Part shown: piece by piece, positions 17,742 through 27,671 of the stretch | Position numbering within the stretch: the stretch's first letter is position 1 | How the letters are laid out: each line of letters opens with the position of its first letter | Assembly: GCF_000814845.2 (NCBI RefSeq) | Contig: NZ_CP010431.2 | Location: 2,790,001-2,854,000, forward strand | DNA length: 64,000 nt | From: Pandoraea sputorum | Lineage (GTDB): Bacteria > Pseudomonadota > Gammaproteobacteria > Burkholderiales > Burkholderiaceae | Reading direction: 5' to 3' | Notes under the pieces: model-generated | Seen by the model: the letters and a program-made list of their open reading frames with translations, nothing else | The model's database searches: none | Told to the model about the DNA's origin: nothing | Translations under genes and position numbers: made by a program

Positions 17742-20700
17742 ATGTGGATTGTCAACGTTGCGCTCAAACGGCCATACACGTTCATCGTGATGGCCATTCT
17801 GATCCTGCTCGCCACGCCGCTCGCGCTGTTGCGCACGCCCGTCGACGTGCTGCCGGAAATCAACATCCCCGTCATCAGCATCATCTGGACCTATAACGGC
17901 CTGTCCGCACAGGACATCGCCGATCGGATGATCTCCGGCAACGAACGCGGCCTGACGACCACCGTCAACAACATCGAGCACATCGAGTCGCAATCGCTTC
18001 CCGGCATCGGCATCATCAAGATCTTCCTGCAACCGACGGCCAATATTCAGACAGCCATCGCACAGGTCGTTGCGGTCGAGCAGGCACAGGTCAAGCAGAT
18101 GCCCCCCGGCGCCACGCCGCCACTCGTCATCAGCTATTCGGCCTCGTCGATTCCGGTGATGCAACTGGGCCTGTCGAGCCCCAGCCTGTCGGAACCGGCG
18201 CTCAACGATACGGCACTGAACTTCCTGCGCCCGCAACTGGTGACGATTCCGGGAGCCGCCGTGCCGTATCCGTACGGCGGCAAGACGCGACTGATCTCGG
18301 TGGACATCGACTCACGCGCCCTGCTCGCCAAGGGCTTGACGGCGCAGGACGTGGTCGCCGCCGTCAACGCACAGAATCTGATCTTGCCGACCGGCACGGC
18401 GAAGATCGGGCCCCGCGAGTACACCGTCGACATGAACGGCTCACCGCCAACGGTCGAGGGACTGAACAACATTCCGGTGCGCACCGTGAATGGGGCAACG
18501 ACCTATCTGCGTGAAGTGGCCCACGTTCGCACGGGCTTCTCGCCACAGACGAACATCGTGCGTCAGAACGGCCAGCGGGGCGTGCTGATGTCGATCATGA
18601 AGACGGGCGATGCGTCTACGCTGTCTGTCGTCGACGCCATGAAGGCGCTGCTGCCCGAGGCGCGCGCCGCCCTGCCCGCCGACCTGCACATCGCGGCCCT
18701 GTTCGATCAGTCGGTCTTCGTGAAAGCCGCCGTGCAGGGTGTGATTCACGAAGCGCTGATCGCCGCCGCCCTTACGGCAGCCATGATTCTGCTGTTCCTC
18801 GGCAACTGGCGAAGCACCTGCATCATCGCGATCTCGATTCCGCTCTCGATCCTGTCATCGCTGCTCGCGCTCCATGCGCTCGGGCAGACCATCAACATCA
18901 TGACGCTGGGCGGACTGGCGCTAGCCGTGGGGATTCTGGTCGACGATGCGACCGTCACCATCGAGAACATCGAGCGACACCTCCACATGGGGACACCGCT
19001 ACATCAGGCGATTCTCGACGGCGCCGGGGAAATCGCCGTCCCCGCACTCGTCTCGACGCTGTGTATCTGTATCGTCTTCGTGCCGATGTTCTTCCTGACG
19101 GGAGTGGCGCGTTACCTGTTCGTGCCGCTGGCCGAGGCGGTGGTGTTCGCGATGCTCGCCTCGTACGTGCTCTCGCGTACGCTGGTGCCCACGCTCGCCA
19201 TGCTGCTCATGGGGCACGCGCATCCCACGGATCCGAACGCGAAGCCCGACGTGTTCCGCCGCATCTACCGGCGCTTCGACGCCAGCTTCGAGCGCATGCG
19301 CGCGGCATACATCGTCGTGCTGTCCACCCTGCTGGTGCGCCGCCGTGTCTTCGCGACAGGCTTCCTGGCGTTCTGCGTGCTGTCGATGGGACTGGTGTTC
19401 GCGCTGGGTGCGGACTTCTTCCCGTCGGTCGACGCGGGCAACATCCGCATGCACATGCGCGCACCGACCGGCACACGCATCGAAGAAACGGCGCGTCTGG
19501 CCGATCAGGTCGAGAAGGTCGTGCGCGAGGTCGTGCCAGCCAACGAACTCGAAACGATCCTCGACAACCTGGGTCTGCCGTACAGCGGCATCAACCTCTC
19601 GTATAGCAACTCGGGCACGATCGGCACGCTCGACGGCGAGATCCAGATTGCGCTCACGCCCGACCATCGTCCGAGCGCGGAGTACATCGACAAGCTGCGC
19701 GCCCTGCTGCCGCAGCGCTTCCCCGGCGTGGAGTTCTTCTTTCAACCGGCGGACATCGTTACGCAGATTCTTAACTTTGGTCTGCCCGCCGCCATCGACA
19801 TCCAGATCAGCGGCAATCAGCAACTGGCGAACTTCGATGTCGCGACCAAACTGCTCAAGCAGGTGCGTCAGGTGCCCGGCACGGTCGACACCCATATTCA
19901 GCAACGGGTCAACGCACCGACGATCCATCTGAATATGGACCGCACGCGCTTGCAGCAACTGAACCTGAACGCCAATGCCGTCGCTCAGAACGTGCTGATC
20001 TCGCTCTCGGGCAGTTCGCAGACGTCGCCCGGCTTCTGGTTCAACGAGCAGAACGGCGTGGAGTACAGCCTCGCGGTCCAGTCGCCACAGTACCGCATCA
20101 GCTCTATCGACGATCTGTTGCGCCTGCCGGTGGCGGGCACGGGCAACAACGGTCAGCCGCAGTTGCTCGCCAACTTCGTGCACGTGGAGCCGACGCAGCA
20201 ATTCGCCGTGGTCAGCCACTACAACATTCGCCCGGTCATCGACCTCTACGTGAGCGTGGAAGGCCGGGATCTGGGCAGCGTGGCGAGCGATATCAACAAG
20301 CTCGTCGCACAGGCCCGTCAGGATCTGCCGCGCGGCAGCCAGATTGTGGTGCGCGGCCAGGTCAGCACGATGCAAAGCTCGTACATGGGGCTGGGCATCG
20401 GGGCGGCCATGGCCATCGTGCTCGTCTACCTGCTTATCGTGGTGAATTTCCAGTCGTGGGTCGATCCGCTGATCATCGTGAGCGCCCTGCCCGCCGCGCT
20501 GGCCGGCATCGTCTGGATGCTGTTCCTCACCGGCACGCGCCTGTCGGTGCCCGCGCTCACGGGGGCCATCATGACCATGGGGGTCGCGACCGCCAACAGT
20601 ATTCTCGTGGTGGCGTTCGCGCGGCAACGGATGGAAGCTGGCATGGCACCGCTCAAGGCGGCGCTCGAAGCCGGGGCGAGCCGGATTCGTCCCGTGCTGA

Positions 20701-20954
20701 TGACGGCGCTCGCGATGATCATCGGTATGGTGCCGATGGCGCTCGGTCTGGGTGAAGGCGCAGAACAGAACGCGCCGCTCGGCCGCGCCGTGATCGGCGG
20801 GCTGATGTTTGCCACAGTCTCGACGCTATTTTTCGTGCCCCTGGTCTTCGCAGGCGTGCACACGCGACTCGTGCGCCGCAAGGCGCGTCGCGCAGGGAAC
20901 ACGGCCATGCCGACGCATGGCGACCATAGTGACGACAACGATAACGCCAGCTAG
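17742..20954 (+). CDS. RND multidrug/metal efflux pump, inner-membrane permease
   Basis: A 1070-residue proton-driven exporter with the standard RND plan: an N-terminal helix (WIVNVALKRPYTFIVMAIL), a large periplasmic loop, six helices, a second loop and six more helices. TM4 has the proton-relay pair Asp 401-Asp 402 in ILVDDATVTIENIERH. The C-terminus is short and basic. It lacks the GlyMet-rich features I would expect of a dedicated Cu/Ag pump, so drug or organic substrates are as likely as metals. It is the first gene of a unit that continues with adaptor, outer-membrane channel, regulator and kinase, the pump preceding the adaptor. Confidence 0.93.
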   Translation: MWIVNVALKRPYTFIVMAILILLATPLALLRTPVDVLPEINIPVISIIWTYNGLSAQDIADRMISGNERGLTTTVNNIEHIESQSLPGIGIIKIFLQPTANIQTAIAQVVAVEQAQVKQMPPGATPPLVISYSASSIPVMQLGLSSPSLSEPALNDTALNFLRPQLVTIPGAAVPYPYGGKTRLISVDIDSRALLAKGLTAQDVVAAVNAQNLILPTGTAKIGPREYTVDMNGSPPTVEGLNNIPVRTVNGATTYLREVAHVRTGFSPQTNIVRQNGQRGVLMSIMKTGDASTLSVVDAMKALLPEARAALPADLHIAALFDQSVFVKAAVQGVIHEALIAAALTAAMILLFLGNWRSTCIIAISIPLSILSSLLALHALGQTINIMTLGGLALAVGILVDDATVTIENIERHLHMGTPLHQAILDGAGEIAVPALVSTLCICIVFVPMFFLTGVARYLFVPLAEAVVFAMLASYVLSRTLVPTLAMLLMGHAHPTDPNAKPDVFRRIYRRFDASFERMRAAYIVVLSTLLVRRRVFATGFLAFCVLSMGLVFALGADFFPSVDAGNIRMHMRAPTGTRIEETARLADQVEKVVREVVPANELETILDNLGLPYSGINLSYSNSGTIGTLDGEIQIALTPDHRPSAEYIDKLRALLPQRFPGVEFFFQPADIVTQILNFGLPAAIDIQISGNQQLANFDVATKLLKQVRQVPGTVDTHIQQRVNAPTIHLNMDRTRLQQLNLNANAVAQNVLISLSGSSQTSPGFWFNEQNGVEYSLAVQSPQYRISSIDDLLRLPVAGTGNNGQPQLLANFVHVEPTQQFAVVSHYNIRPVIDLYVSVEGRDLGSVASDINKLVAQARQDLPRGSQIVVRGQVSTMQSSYMGLGIGAAMAIVLVYLLIVVNFQSWVDPLIIVSALPAALAGIVWMLFLTGTRLSVPALTGAIMTMGVATANSILVVAFARQRMEAGMAPLKAALEAGASRIRPVLMTALAMIIGMVPMALGLGEGAEQNAPLGRAVIGGLMFATVSTLFFVPLVFAGVHTRLVRRKARRAGNTAMPTHGDHSDDNDNAS

Positions 20955-21013
20955 TAAGGCACGGCGACCGACACTTCGCACACCAGATATCAAGATTTGA
21001 CGGGTTGAACGAC

Positions 21014-22261
21014 ATGACCGAGAAACATCACGCCGAACTGGCTATTCCAGAGCACGATCCTGCCGACGGCCGGCAGTTGCCTCCGCGTCACGGCGAGTTC
21101 CGTCGCGCGAAGGTCGTGCTGATCATCGTGGCCCTGCTGTTGGTCGCAGGTGCTGCGCGCACCACCATCTCCAACGTCCTGCAACGCCGTGCCGTCGCCA
21201 GCGTGACGACACAGAACGCCAGGCAATTCGTGAGCGTGGTGACGCCACAAGCCACCGCCGCCAGCGAGACGCTGCTGCCCGCCACCCTGCGCGGTGCGGT
21301 GGAGTCCCCCATCTACGCCCGTGCGACGGGCTATCTGCTGCATCGCTACGTGGACATCGGCGCGAAGGTCAAACAAGGTCAGTTGCTCGCCGACCTCGAT
21401 ACGCCGGAAATCGATCAGGAACTGGCGCAGGCCATCGCCCAGCGCAATCAGATCAACGCCAGCCTTGGCCTGGCCAAGTCATCGCTTGACCGATGGCAGC
21501 AACTGCGTCAGCGCGATGCCGTGTCGCAGCAGGAACTGGACGAACGTCAGAGCACCTACACCCAGGGCGTAGCGAATCTCGCTGCGGCCGACGCCAACGT
21601 CAAACGACTTCAGCAACTGGAATCGTTCAAGCGTATCGTCGCCCCGTTCGACGGTGTGATCACGCAGCGAAATGTGGACGTCGGCGATCTCATCGCGGCG
21701 GGTAGCGGCAGCGCGCAGGCAATGTTCTCGCTGGCGCAGACCGACCCGCTGCGTGTCTATGTGCAAGTGCCGCAGGCCTATGCGCAGAGCGTGTCCGTCG
21801 GTCAGCCGGTGGTCGTGACACAAGCCGAACTTCCCGGACAGCACTTCCAGGGCAAGATCACACACGTGTCCGGCGCCATCGACGTGGCGACGCGTTCGCT
21901 TCAGATCGAAGCCGCCTTGCCGAATCCGGACGGAAAACTGCGCCCCGGCGCGTATGTGCAACTCGCGCTGCCCGGCGCCGTGCAACCCCATCTGAGCGTG
22001 CCATCCAACGCGCTACTGTTCCGCGCCGAAGGCCCGCGTGTGGCGGTCGTGGACGATCAGGGCGTCGTGCATCTGCACAAGATCGTGATCGCGCAGGATC
22101 TCGGACAGACGCTGGAACTGGCCGATGGCGTGTCGCCCAACGACCGCGTGATCGTCAATCCGAGCGATTCGGTGGACGACGGTGACCACGTGCAAGCCAA
22201 GGCGCTTGAGGCCAAAGGCGGCACCAAACCCGCAGCCAAGGCGCAGGGAGACCAATCGTGA
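21014..22261 (+). CDS. RND efflux periplasmic adaptor (membrane fusion protein)
   Basis: A 415-residue adaptor, starting at the ATG of 21014 (an in-frame TTG lies 9 bp earlier). One N-terminal helix (VVLIIVALLLVAGAA, about residues 33-47) anchors it. The lipoyl/barrel half-motifs are seen in YARATGYLLHRYVDIGAKVKQGQLL and later PFDGVITQRNVDVGDLI, separated by a coiled-coil hairpin with Gln/Ala-rich heptads (residues ~125-200). It follows the permease by 59 bp, and its stop overlaps the GTG start of the outer-membrane gene. Confidence 0.93.
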   Translation: MTEKHHAELAIPEHDPADGRQLPPRHGEFRRAKVVLIIVALLLVAGAARTTISNVLQRRAVASVTTQNARQFVSVVTPQATAASETLLPATLRGAVESPIYARATGYLLHRYVDIGAKVKQGQLLADLDTPEIDQELAQAIAQRNQINASLGLAKSSLDRWQQLRQRDAVSQQELDERQSTYTQGVANLAAADANVKRLQQLESFKRIVAPFDGVITQRNVDVGDLIAAGSGSAQAMFSLAQTDPLRVYVQVPQAYAQSVSVGQPVVVTQAELPGQHFQGKITHVSGAIDVATRSLQIEAALPNPDGKLRPGAYVQLALPGAVQPHLSVPSNALLFRAEGPRVAVVDDQGVVHLHKIVIAQDLGQTLELADGVSPNDRVIVNPSDSVDDGDHVQAKALEAKGGTKPAAKAQGDQS

Positions 22262-23748
22262 ACCGCATGGATCACGACAGCCGGCGTCACCGCCAAAGCG
22301 GCATCCGGCTCAGCGCAACGCTGCTCGCCGTCGCCACGGTGCTGAGCGCATGCGCCGTAGGCCCGGACTACCATCGTCCGAAAGTCTCGACCCCGCCCGT
22401 CTGGAAAACAGACGGTTACTGGAAGGTCGCGCAACCGTCGCGTGCTGCGATGCAGCCGGACTGGTGGAAAGCGTTCAACGAACCGGCGCTCGACGCCCTC
22501 GAAGACAAGGCGCTCGCACAGAGCCAGACGCTCGCCGCCGCCGTCGCACATTACGATCAGGCACAGGCGACGCTGTCCGGCATCTCGGCACAGCGGCTGC
22601 CGGAAGTCGATGCCTCGTTCGGGCTGGCGCGTCAGCGCATCTCGGCGAATCGCCCGGTCACGAGCTACTCCTCGAGCAGCATGTCGACGGTGCAGAACAA
22701 CGTTCAGTTGGGACTGGGCGTGAGCTACGACACCGATCTGTTCGGCCGGATTCGCCGTCAGGTCGAAGGTGCGAAGGCGTCCGCCGAACAAGCGGGCGAC
22801 GATCTGGCGAATGCGCGGCTGGTCCTCACGACACAGCTCGCCACCAGCTACTTCCAGTTGCGCGCGATCGACGCCGAGATCAAGGTGCTTGACCAGTCTG
22901 TCATCTTGCAGAAAAAGGCGCTCGATTACGTGAGCGCGCAACACGACCTCGGCGCGGTCTCCGGGCTGGACGTCCTCCAGCAGCAATCGCAACTCGACAC
23001 CACGCGCGTACAGGCTCGCCTGCTGCATCAGCAACGCGACCAGTACGAGCATGCCATCGCCGCACTCGTTGGCGTGCCAGCGCCAACGTTCTCAATTCCG
23101 GAGGGTGTGCTGCCTGCAACGCTCCCCCAGATTCCGCTCGGGGTGCCGAGCGATGTGCTGCAACGGCGTCCGGACGTGGCCTCGGCCGAGCGCAGCATGG
23201 CCGCCGCAAACGCGCAGATCGGCGTGGCGAAAGCGGCCTTCTTTCCTAGCCTGATCCTGAATCCCGGCATCGGCTGGCAAAGCACCGAGTTCGCCAACCT
23301 GCTGTCTGCCCCCAGCCTGCTGTGGACGCTGGGCACGTTGGCGTCGCAGGTCGTCTTCGACGGCGGACGGCGTCAGGCGGGTGTCGATTACGCCAGCGCG
23401 GGCTATCGCGCCGTGGAAGCGAACTACCGTCAGACCGTGCTCACCGCCTTCCAGCAGGTGCAGGACGGCGTGACCGGCCTGTCGGTCCTCAATGCCGCCG
23501 CGCAGGAATCGCACGCGGCCGTGGTCGACGCCGAGCGCCTCCTGAGTCTGGCGAACGACCGGTATTCGGGCGGGTTGACGGCGTATCTGAGCGTGATTAC
23601 GGCGCAGCAGGCGGCGCTGGCGAGCGAGCGTCAGGACGTGCAGATCCGGGGACAGCAACTCGTGCTGTCGGTGGCGCTGGTCAAAGCACTCGGCGGCGGA
23701 TGGCAGCCCTCGGAGACATCCTCTGACTCGTATAATGCGCAAAGATGA
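22258..23748 (+). CDS. Outer-membrane efflux channel lipoprotein, NodT/OprM family
   Basis: A 496-residue TolC-like channel that completes the tripartite pump. It starts at GTG in a GTGA overlap with the adaptor stop. The signal ends in lipobox LSAC (Cys 32), followed by AVGPDYHRPKV, the usual NodT-family mature start. Two repeats of the efflux protein fold are seen, with typical phrases such as DQAQATLSGISAQRLPEVDA and GVPSDVLQRRPDVASAER. The response regulator starts 9 bp later, so regulation genes are in the same transcript. Confidence 0.93.
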   Translation: MNRMDHDSRRHRQSGIRLSATLLAVATVLSACAVGPDYHRPKVSTPPVWKTDGYWKVAQPSRAAMQPDWWKAFNEPALDALEDKALAQSQTLAAAVAHYDQAQATLSGISAQRLPEVDASFGLARQRISANRPVTSYSSSSMSTVQNNVQLGLGVSYDTDLFGRIRRQVEGAKASAEQAGDDLANARLVLTTQLATSYFQLRAIDAEIKVLDQSVILQKKALDYVSAQHDLGAVSGLDVLQQQSQLDTTRVQARLLHQQRDQYEHAIAALVGVPAPTFSIPEGVLPATLPQIPLGVPSDVLQRRPDVASAERSMAAANAQIGVAKAAFFPSLILNPGIGWQSTEFANLLSAPSLLWTLGTLASQVVFDGGRRQAGVDYASAGYRAVEANYRQTVLTAFQQVQDGVTGLSVLNAAAQESHAAVVDAERLLSLANDRYSGGLTAYLSVITAQQAALASERQDVQIRGQQLVLSVALVKALGGGWQPSETSSDSYNAQR

Positions 23749-23757
23749 GGTGACGAC

Positions 23758-24432
23758 ATGAAAGTGCTGATCGTTGAAGACGAACAAAAGGTAGTGGACT
23801 ATCTGCGCTCGGGGCTGACCGAGCAAGGCTGGGTGGTCGATGTTGCGCTCGACGGCGAAGAAGGCACGCACCTCGCGCTGGAGTTCGATTACGACGTCAT
23901 CGTGCTTGACGTCATGCTGCCTAAGCGCGACGGCTTTGCCGTGCTCGGGTCGCTGCGCGAGCGAAAGTCCACGCCCGTCATCATGCTCACCGCTCGCGAC
24001 CATGTGAACGACCGGGTACGCGGCCTGCGCGAAGGGGCCGACGACTACCTCACCAAGCCGTTCTCGTTCATCGAACTGGTCGAACGTTTGCATGCACTCG
24101 CCCGTCGCACGCGCGTGCAGGAGTCGACGCTGATCTCGGTAGGCGACCTGTTCGTCGATCTGATCGGCCGCCGGGCGACGCGCGACGGGCACCGGCTCGA
24201 TCTCACCGCGAAAGAATTCCAGTTGTTGTCGGTGCTTGCGCGCCGTCAGGGCGACATTCTCTCGAAGACGGCCATCACCGAACTGGTCTGGGACGTCAAC
24301 TTCGACAGCCATACGAACGTGGTGGAGACCGCCATCAAACGGCTACGCGCCAAGCTCGACGGCCCCTTCACCACCAAGCTGCTGCACACCGTGCGCGGCA
24401 TGGGCTACGTGCTGGAAGTGCGCGAGGCCTGA
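23758..24432 (+). CDS. OmpR-family response regulator, CusR/CopR-like
   Basis: A 224-residue regulator: acidic pocket VEDE (7-9), phospho-acceptor Asp 51 in VLDVMLP, Thr 79 and Lys in LTKPFSF, then a winged helix ending in LLHTVRGMGYVLEVREA. The sequence LTAKEFQLLSVLARRQGDILSK and DVNFDSHTNVVE is typical of the heavy-metal regulators CusR, CopR and IrlR. It sits 9 bp after the efflux channel gene and presumably controls the pump operon. Its kinase partner downstream is frameshifted in this sequence. Confidence 0.92.
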   Translation: MKVLIVEDEQKVVDYLRSGLTEQGWVVDVALDGEEGTHLALEFDYDVIVLDVMLPKRDGFAVLGSLRERKSTPVIMLTARDHVNDRVRGLREGADDYLTKPFSFIELVERLHALARRTRVQESTLISVGDLFVDLIGRRATRDGHRLDLTAKEFQLLSVLARRQGDILSKTAITELVWDVNFDSHTNVVETAIKRLRAKLDGPFTTKLLHTVRGMGYVLEVREA

Positions 24433-24463
24433 GCGCCCCGCCCTCCACGCCAGCGACGTCACC

Positions 24464-25941
24464 GTGAAACACTCGATCTCCCGCCGCCTTGCCGCCATGT
24501 TCGCCGTCGTGGCGCTGTCGGTGTTTGCGCTCGTCGGTGCGGCGTTGTATCTGGTGTTGCGCGTTCAACTGGAACGGCACCTGCGTGAGTCGCTGGACGA
24601 CCGCGCGCAGATCGCGCACATCATCGTTTATCACGGCGCCACGCCCGAGAAGTGGCAGATCGTGCGGGAAAAACTGAGCGACATGACCCCGCGCGACGGC
24701 ACCACGACGTACGCCGTCTCCAGTGACGACCCAAGGTACACGTTCGGCACGCCTGTCAGTGGCATGTTCGTCAAACGGCTATCCAACGGTTATGTGCGCC
24801 TGAGCCCGGACGTCGGTGGCGACGACATGCTCACGACCCGTGAGATCCTTCCGCCTTACGGTGCGCGGCCAGCCGTCACACTGCAAGTCGCGGCCAGTTA
24901 TTCCCCAACGAGCAGACGCTACGCGCATTCGGGCTAAGTCTCGCGGCACTCTCCGGATTGGGCGCGCTGGGCGTGCTGCTGCTCAGCTACTCGGTGACGC
25001 GCCTGGGCCTCTCGCCGCTCACGCGACTCACGCGCGAAGCGTCCGAGATCCGGCCGGACAACCGCTCGCAACGGCTCGTGACCCGCTCGCTGCCCGTGGA
25101 ACTGGACGAGCTCGCGCACTCGTTCAACGGCGCACTGGCCCGGCTCGACGGTGCCTACGAACGCCTGGAATCGTTCAATGCCGACGTTGCACACGAATTG
25201 CGCACGCCGGTCACCATCCTGATCGGACAGACGGAAGTGGCCCTTACGCGCGACCGCCCGGTCGAGGAACTGCGCGTGTTGCTGCAATCGAACCTAGAAG
25301 AACTCGGCCGCATGCGCACCATCATCAACGACATGCTGTTCCTCTCGCGCGCCGATCAGGGCGAACGCGCGACGGGACTGACCGCCGTGTCGCTGGCGAG
25401 CGAAGCCGCGCATACGCTGGAATTTCTGGAGTTTCCGCTGGAAGAAGCGCAAGTCACTGCGCGGCTGCACGGCAGCGCGTTCGCGCAAGTCAACAAGGCG
25501 TTGTTCGGCCGCGCGCTGGCCAATCTGGTGATGAACGCCATCGAGCATTGCGCGCCCGGGGCGAATATCGACGTGCGCATTACCACCGGGATCCCCGACA
25601 CCGCCACCGCCGTCGAGCCGAACCGCACCCGTCACGTGCGCATCGAAGTCGTCAATCCGGGGGCGGAAATTCCGGCGGACGTGCTCAAACATTTGTTCGA
25701 CCGGTTCTACCGCGCAGAAGCGTCGCGCACCAATAGCCGTGAGAATCACGGCCTTGGGCTGGCCATCGTCAAGGCCATTGCGGAAATGCACGGCGGTACG
25801 GTGTGGGCACACAGCGCGAACGGCTTCAACGCGTTCGGCTTTTCGGTGAGCTATCGTGAAGACGCGGGTGCCGCCGGTACGCCACCCGCCACGTCTTCCG
25901 CTGCAACGACACCGACTCAACTCGTGCGTCAGACGCCGTGA
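24464..25941 (+). pseudogene. Heavy-metal-type sensor histidine kinase, broken by a one-base frameshift
   Basis: The kinase starts at GTG 24464 (VKHSISRRLAAMFAVV) and reads through the first helix and periplasmic sensor, then stops at 24935-24937 after TSRRYAHSG. The plus-one frame carries the rest without a break: PNEQTLRAF, second helix, HAMP, H-box FNADVAHELRTPVTIL, N-box NLVMNAIEH and G-box NHGLGLAIV to 25941. Adding one C to the run CCCC at 24903-24906 restores a continuous ...AASYSPNEQTLRAFGLSL... reading of about 492 residues. So it is either a recent mutation, a homopolymer sequencing error, or a phase-variable switch. The 3' end overlaps the convergent gene by 13 bp. Confidence 0.88.
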
Positions 25942-26510
25942 CGCCCCAGGCTGCTCGCCTGCTGCATGACATGCGGCGCAAACACGGTGAGCGTCTCGCC
26001 CAGTGCCTCGCGAGCATAGGCGGCGGCCACCGTCATTTGCGCCAGACGCGCGCGTAGCTCCAGATTTTCCCTTTCCAGATGCTGCACGCGGCGCATGGCG
26101 TCGGCCACGTCGGCGACACCGTCACCGACCGCGCCGTGGCTTGCGGGCATCGCGTCGAGCAGCGTCATGGCACGTGCCAGATTCTGTTCGAGTTGCTGCG
26201 CCCAGACGGCATGCCCTGCGACGGATATTCCCCCAAAGGCCGGGATGACCGGGGCCTCGTACAGCGCGCGGGCGCGCACGATGGCTTTTTGCACGGTACC
26301 GGCGCTGGGACGACGCGTGACACCGGCCTGCGCCATGAAACGCAGATAGGTTTGCGCACCGTAGATCCGGCGCGCGGCTTTCCATGCATCCGTCAGGAAG
26401 GCATCGAGGAAGGCGGGGTTGTTGTGGGGGTGTGCGGCGTCCGCATCGCGTGCGGCGCCAAGCAAGGCAGCGTAGGTTGCATCGTCGAACTGCAAGGCGG
26501 ACCGTGCCAT
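25929..26510 (-). CDS. Hypothetical protein with C-terminal coiled coil
   Basis: A 193-residue soluble protein starting MARSALQFDDATYAALL, chosen because GGAGAT lies at the right distance before the ATG at 26510. The first half is globular, with the phrase TYLRFMAQAGVTRRPSAGTVQKAI that could be a helix-turn-helix. The second half has a heptad-rich stretch (RRVQHLERENLELRARLAQM). DNA-binding is possible but I do not recognise the family. It converges on the kinase pseudogene. Confidence 0.65.
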   Translation of the reverse strand: MARSALQFDDATYAALLGAARDADAAHPHNNPAFLDAFLTDAWKAARRIYGAQTYLRFMAQAGVTRRPSAGTVQKAIVRARALYEAPVIPAFGGISVAGHAVWAQQLEQNLARAMTLLDAMPASHGAVGDGVADVADAMRRVQHLERENLELRARLAQMTVAAAYAREALGETLTVFAPHVMQQASSLGRHGV

Positions 26511-26635
26511 GGCGATCTCCGGGTGCTTACCGTATTGGGGGGTATCGCGCCCCGGCGAGCCAACATCGGCTGACCGGGGACACAACGGTCAATGCGACTG
26601 CGCGCTGCGCGGCGCAGCCGCCGGGTGAAGCGACT

Positions 26636-27256
26636 TCAGGGCTTCGGGGCCGAAGCAGGTGCGGGCGGCACCCACTTCTTGGCGCGGCTCTTTGCTGACG
26701 GATCCGGCGTCACGGCCACGGCAATCGCTTCGGTGTAGTTCACCGTCACGGAGTCGCCTACCTTCACGCCTTCGAGCAGCTTCGGATCTTCCACATTCAC
26801 GTCGACGGTGCGGTTCGGGCCGCGCAACGTCACGACATTGGACTTGCGGTCGATACGTTGCACCGTCGCCACGACCTTCAGATTGCGCGCGGCATCGGCG
26901 GCGGGCTTTTGACCCGGCGTCGCACGGTCGGCCCCTTCGGTCAGCACGCGGCTGCGAATGCCGTCGCCCGGCGCGACGGAAATGGCGACCGAGCGCTTGA
27001 ACGCCACAATGATCTTGTCGCCCTTGCGAATCTGATCGAAATTATGAACATCCGGGCCAACGATGAAGGTGACCGGCTTGCCGTTATCGTCGGCCACCTG
27101 AATGGTGCGATTCTTGACGTCCACGCCCAGCAACGTCGTGCGGAATTCGACGACGTCGCCCGCAACGATCGGCGCCGGACGCGCCGCATCCTGTGCGTGC
27201 GCCAACGTCCCCAACGACAACAGACCGGCCAGAATCATGGCGTTCGTGAGCTTCAT
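26636..27256 (-). CDS. Periplasmic protein with two repeated beta-rich domains, function unknown
   Basis: A 206-residue exported protein: signal peptide MKLTNAMILAGLLSLGTLAHA. Two similar units follow. The first runs VVEFRTTLLGVDVKNRTIQV to KGDKIIVAFKRSVAISVAP, the second VVATVQRIDRKSNVVTLRG to VGDSVTVNYTEAIAVAVTP. Each has a strand, a basic turn, a GP(D/N) step and a (K)VGD.I.V..(S/E)(V/A)A(I/V)(S/A)V ending, as expected of a duplicated OB-like or beta-barrel module. The tail is Pro/Ala/Lys-rich. The ATG at 27256 starts the signal peptide; a longer frame to 27286 is less likely. Confidence 0.72.
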   Translation of the reverse strand: MKLTNAMILAGLLSLGTLAHAQDAARPAPIVAGDVVEFRTTLLGVDVKNRTIQVADDNGKPVTFIVGPDVHNFDQIRKGDKIIVAFKRSVAISVAPGDGIRSRVLTEGADRATPGQKPAADAARNLKVVATVQRIDRKSNVVTLRGPNRTVDVNVEDPKLLEGVKVGDSVTVNYTEAIAVAVTPDPSAKSRAKKWVPPAPASAPKP

Positions 27257-27535
27257 GCTGAGTCCTTTTGTTATCGATGTATGCAAATGCCGATCGCAGC
27301 TAATGCAATCGGTTTCGCAAATTAGTTAATTATCCAAACTAAAACACCAGGCATTCTGCCGACTGCGTAGAAACCCGGATGTTTCCATCGGATAGTAACA
27401 AAATAATTCAAAGCCGCAAGTCTCTTTCGAATTGCATACCAAATTCCATCATCGACTTACGTAATCAAAATTATCGACAAATTCTCACGAAATCCCTTAA
27501 CACTCCCTGAATATGGGGACTGCAAATATCGTACT

Positions 27536-27549
27536 TTGATGTAGATCAA
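27536..27549. promoter_or_regulatory. FNR/ANR-type binding site
   Basis: TTGATGTAGATCAA is an exact match to the TTGAT-N4-ATCAA consensus of FNR/ANR/DNR regulators. A weak -10-like hexamer TAATAG lies at 27572-27577, exactly the spacing of a class II FNR-activated promoter reading rightward toward the DUF2092 gene, with a start near 27584. Confidence 0.65.
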
Positions 27550-27671
27550 CCTTTCTTGACGATTCATAGGGTAATAGATTTCGTTTTTGCATCGATTCCG
27601 ATACAGCTTGTTACAAAATTATTCATGAGATTCAAGTAATTCTTAAGCCGTTTGGATGATGGCTTCGCAGC

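Noticed and set aside
18999..20627. 542-codon open frame opposite the RND permease
   Set aside because: Antisense shadow; rich in Arg, His and Gln as expected of non-coding high-GC frames.
24958..25941. Second half of the sensor kinase as an independent gene
   Set aside because: The TTG start has no ribosome binding site and begins inside a membrane helix; adding one C upstream joins it to the first half.
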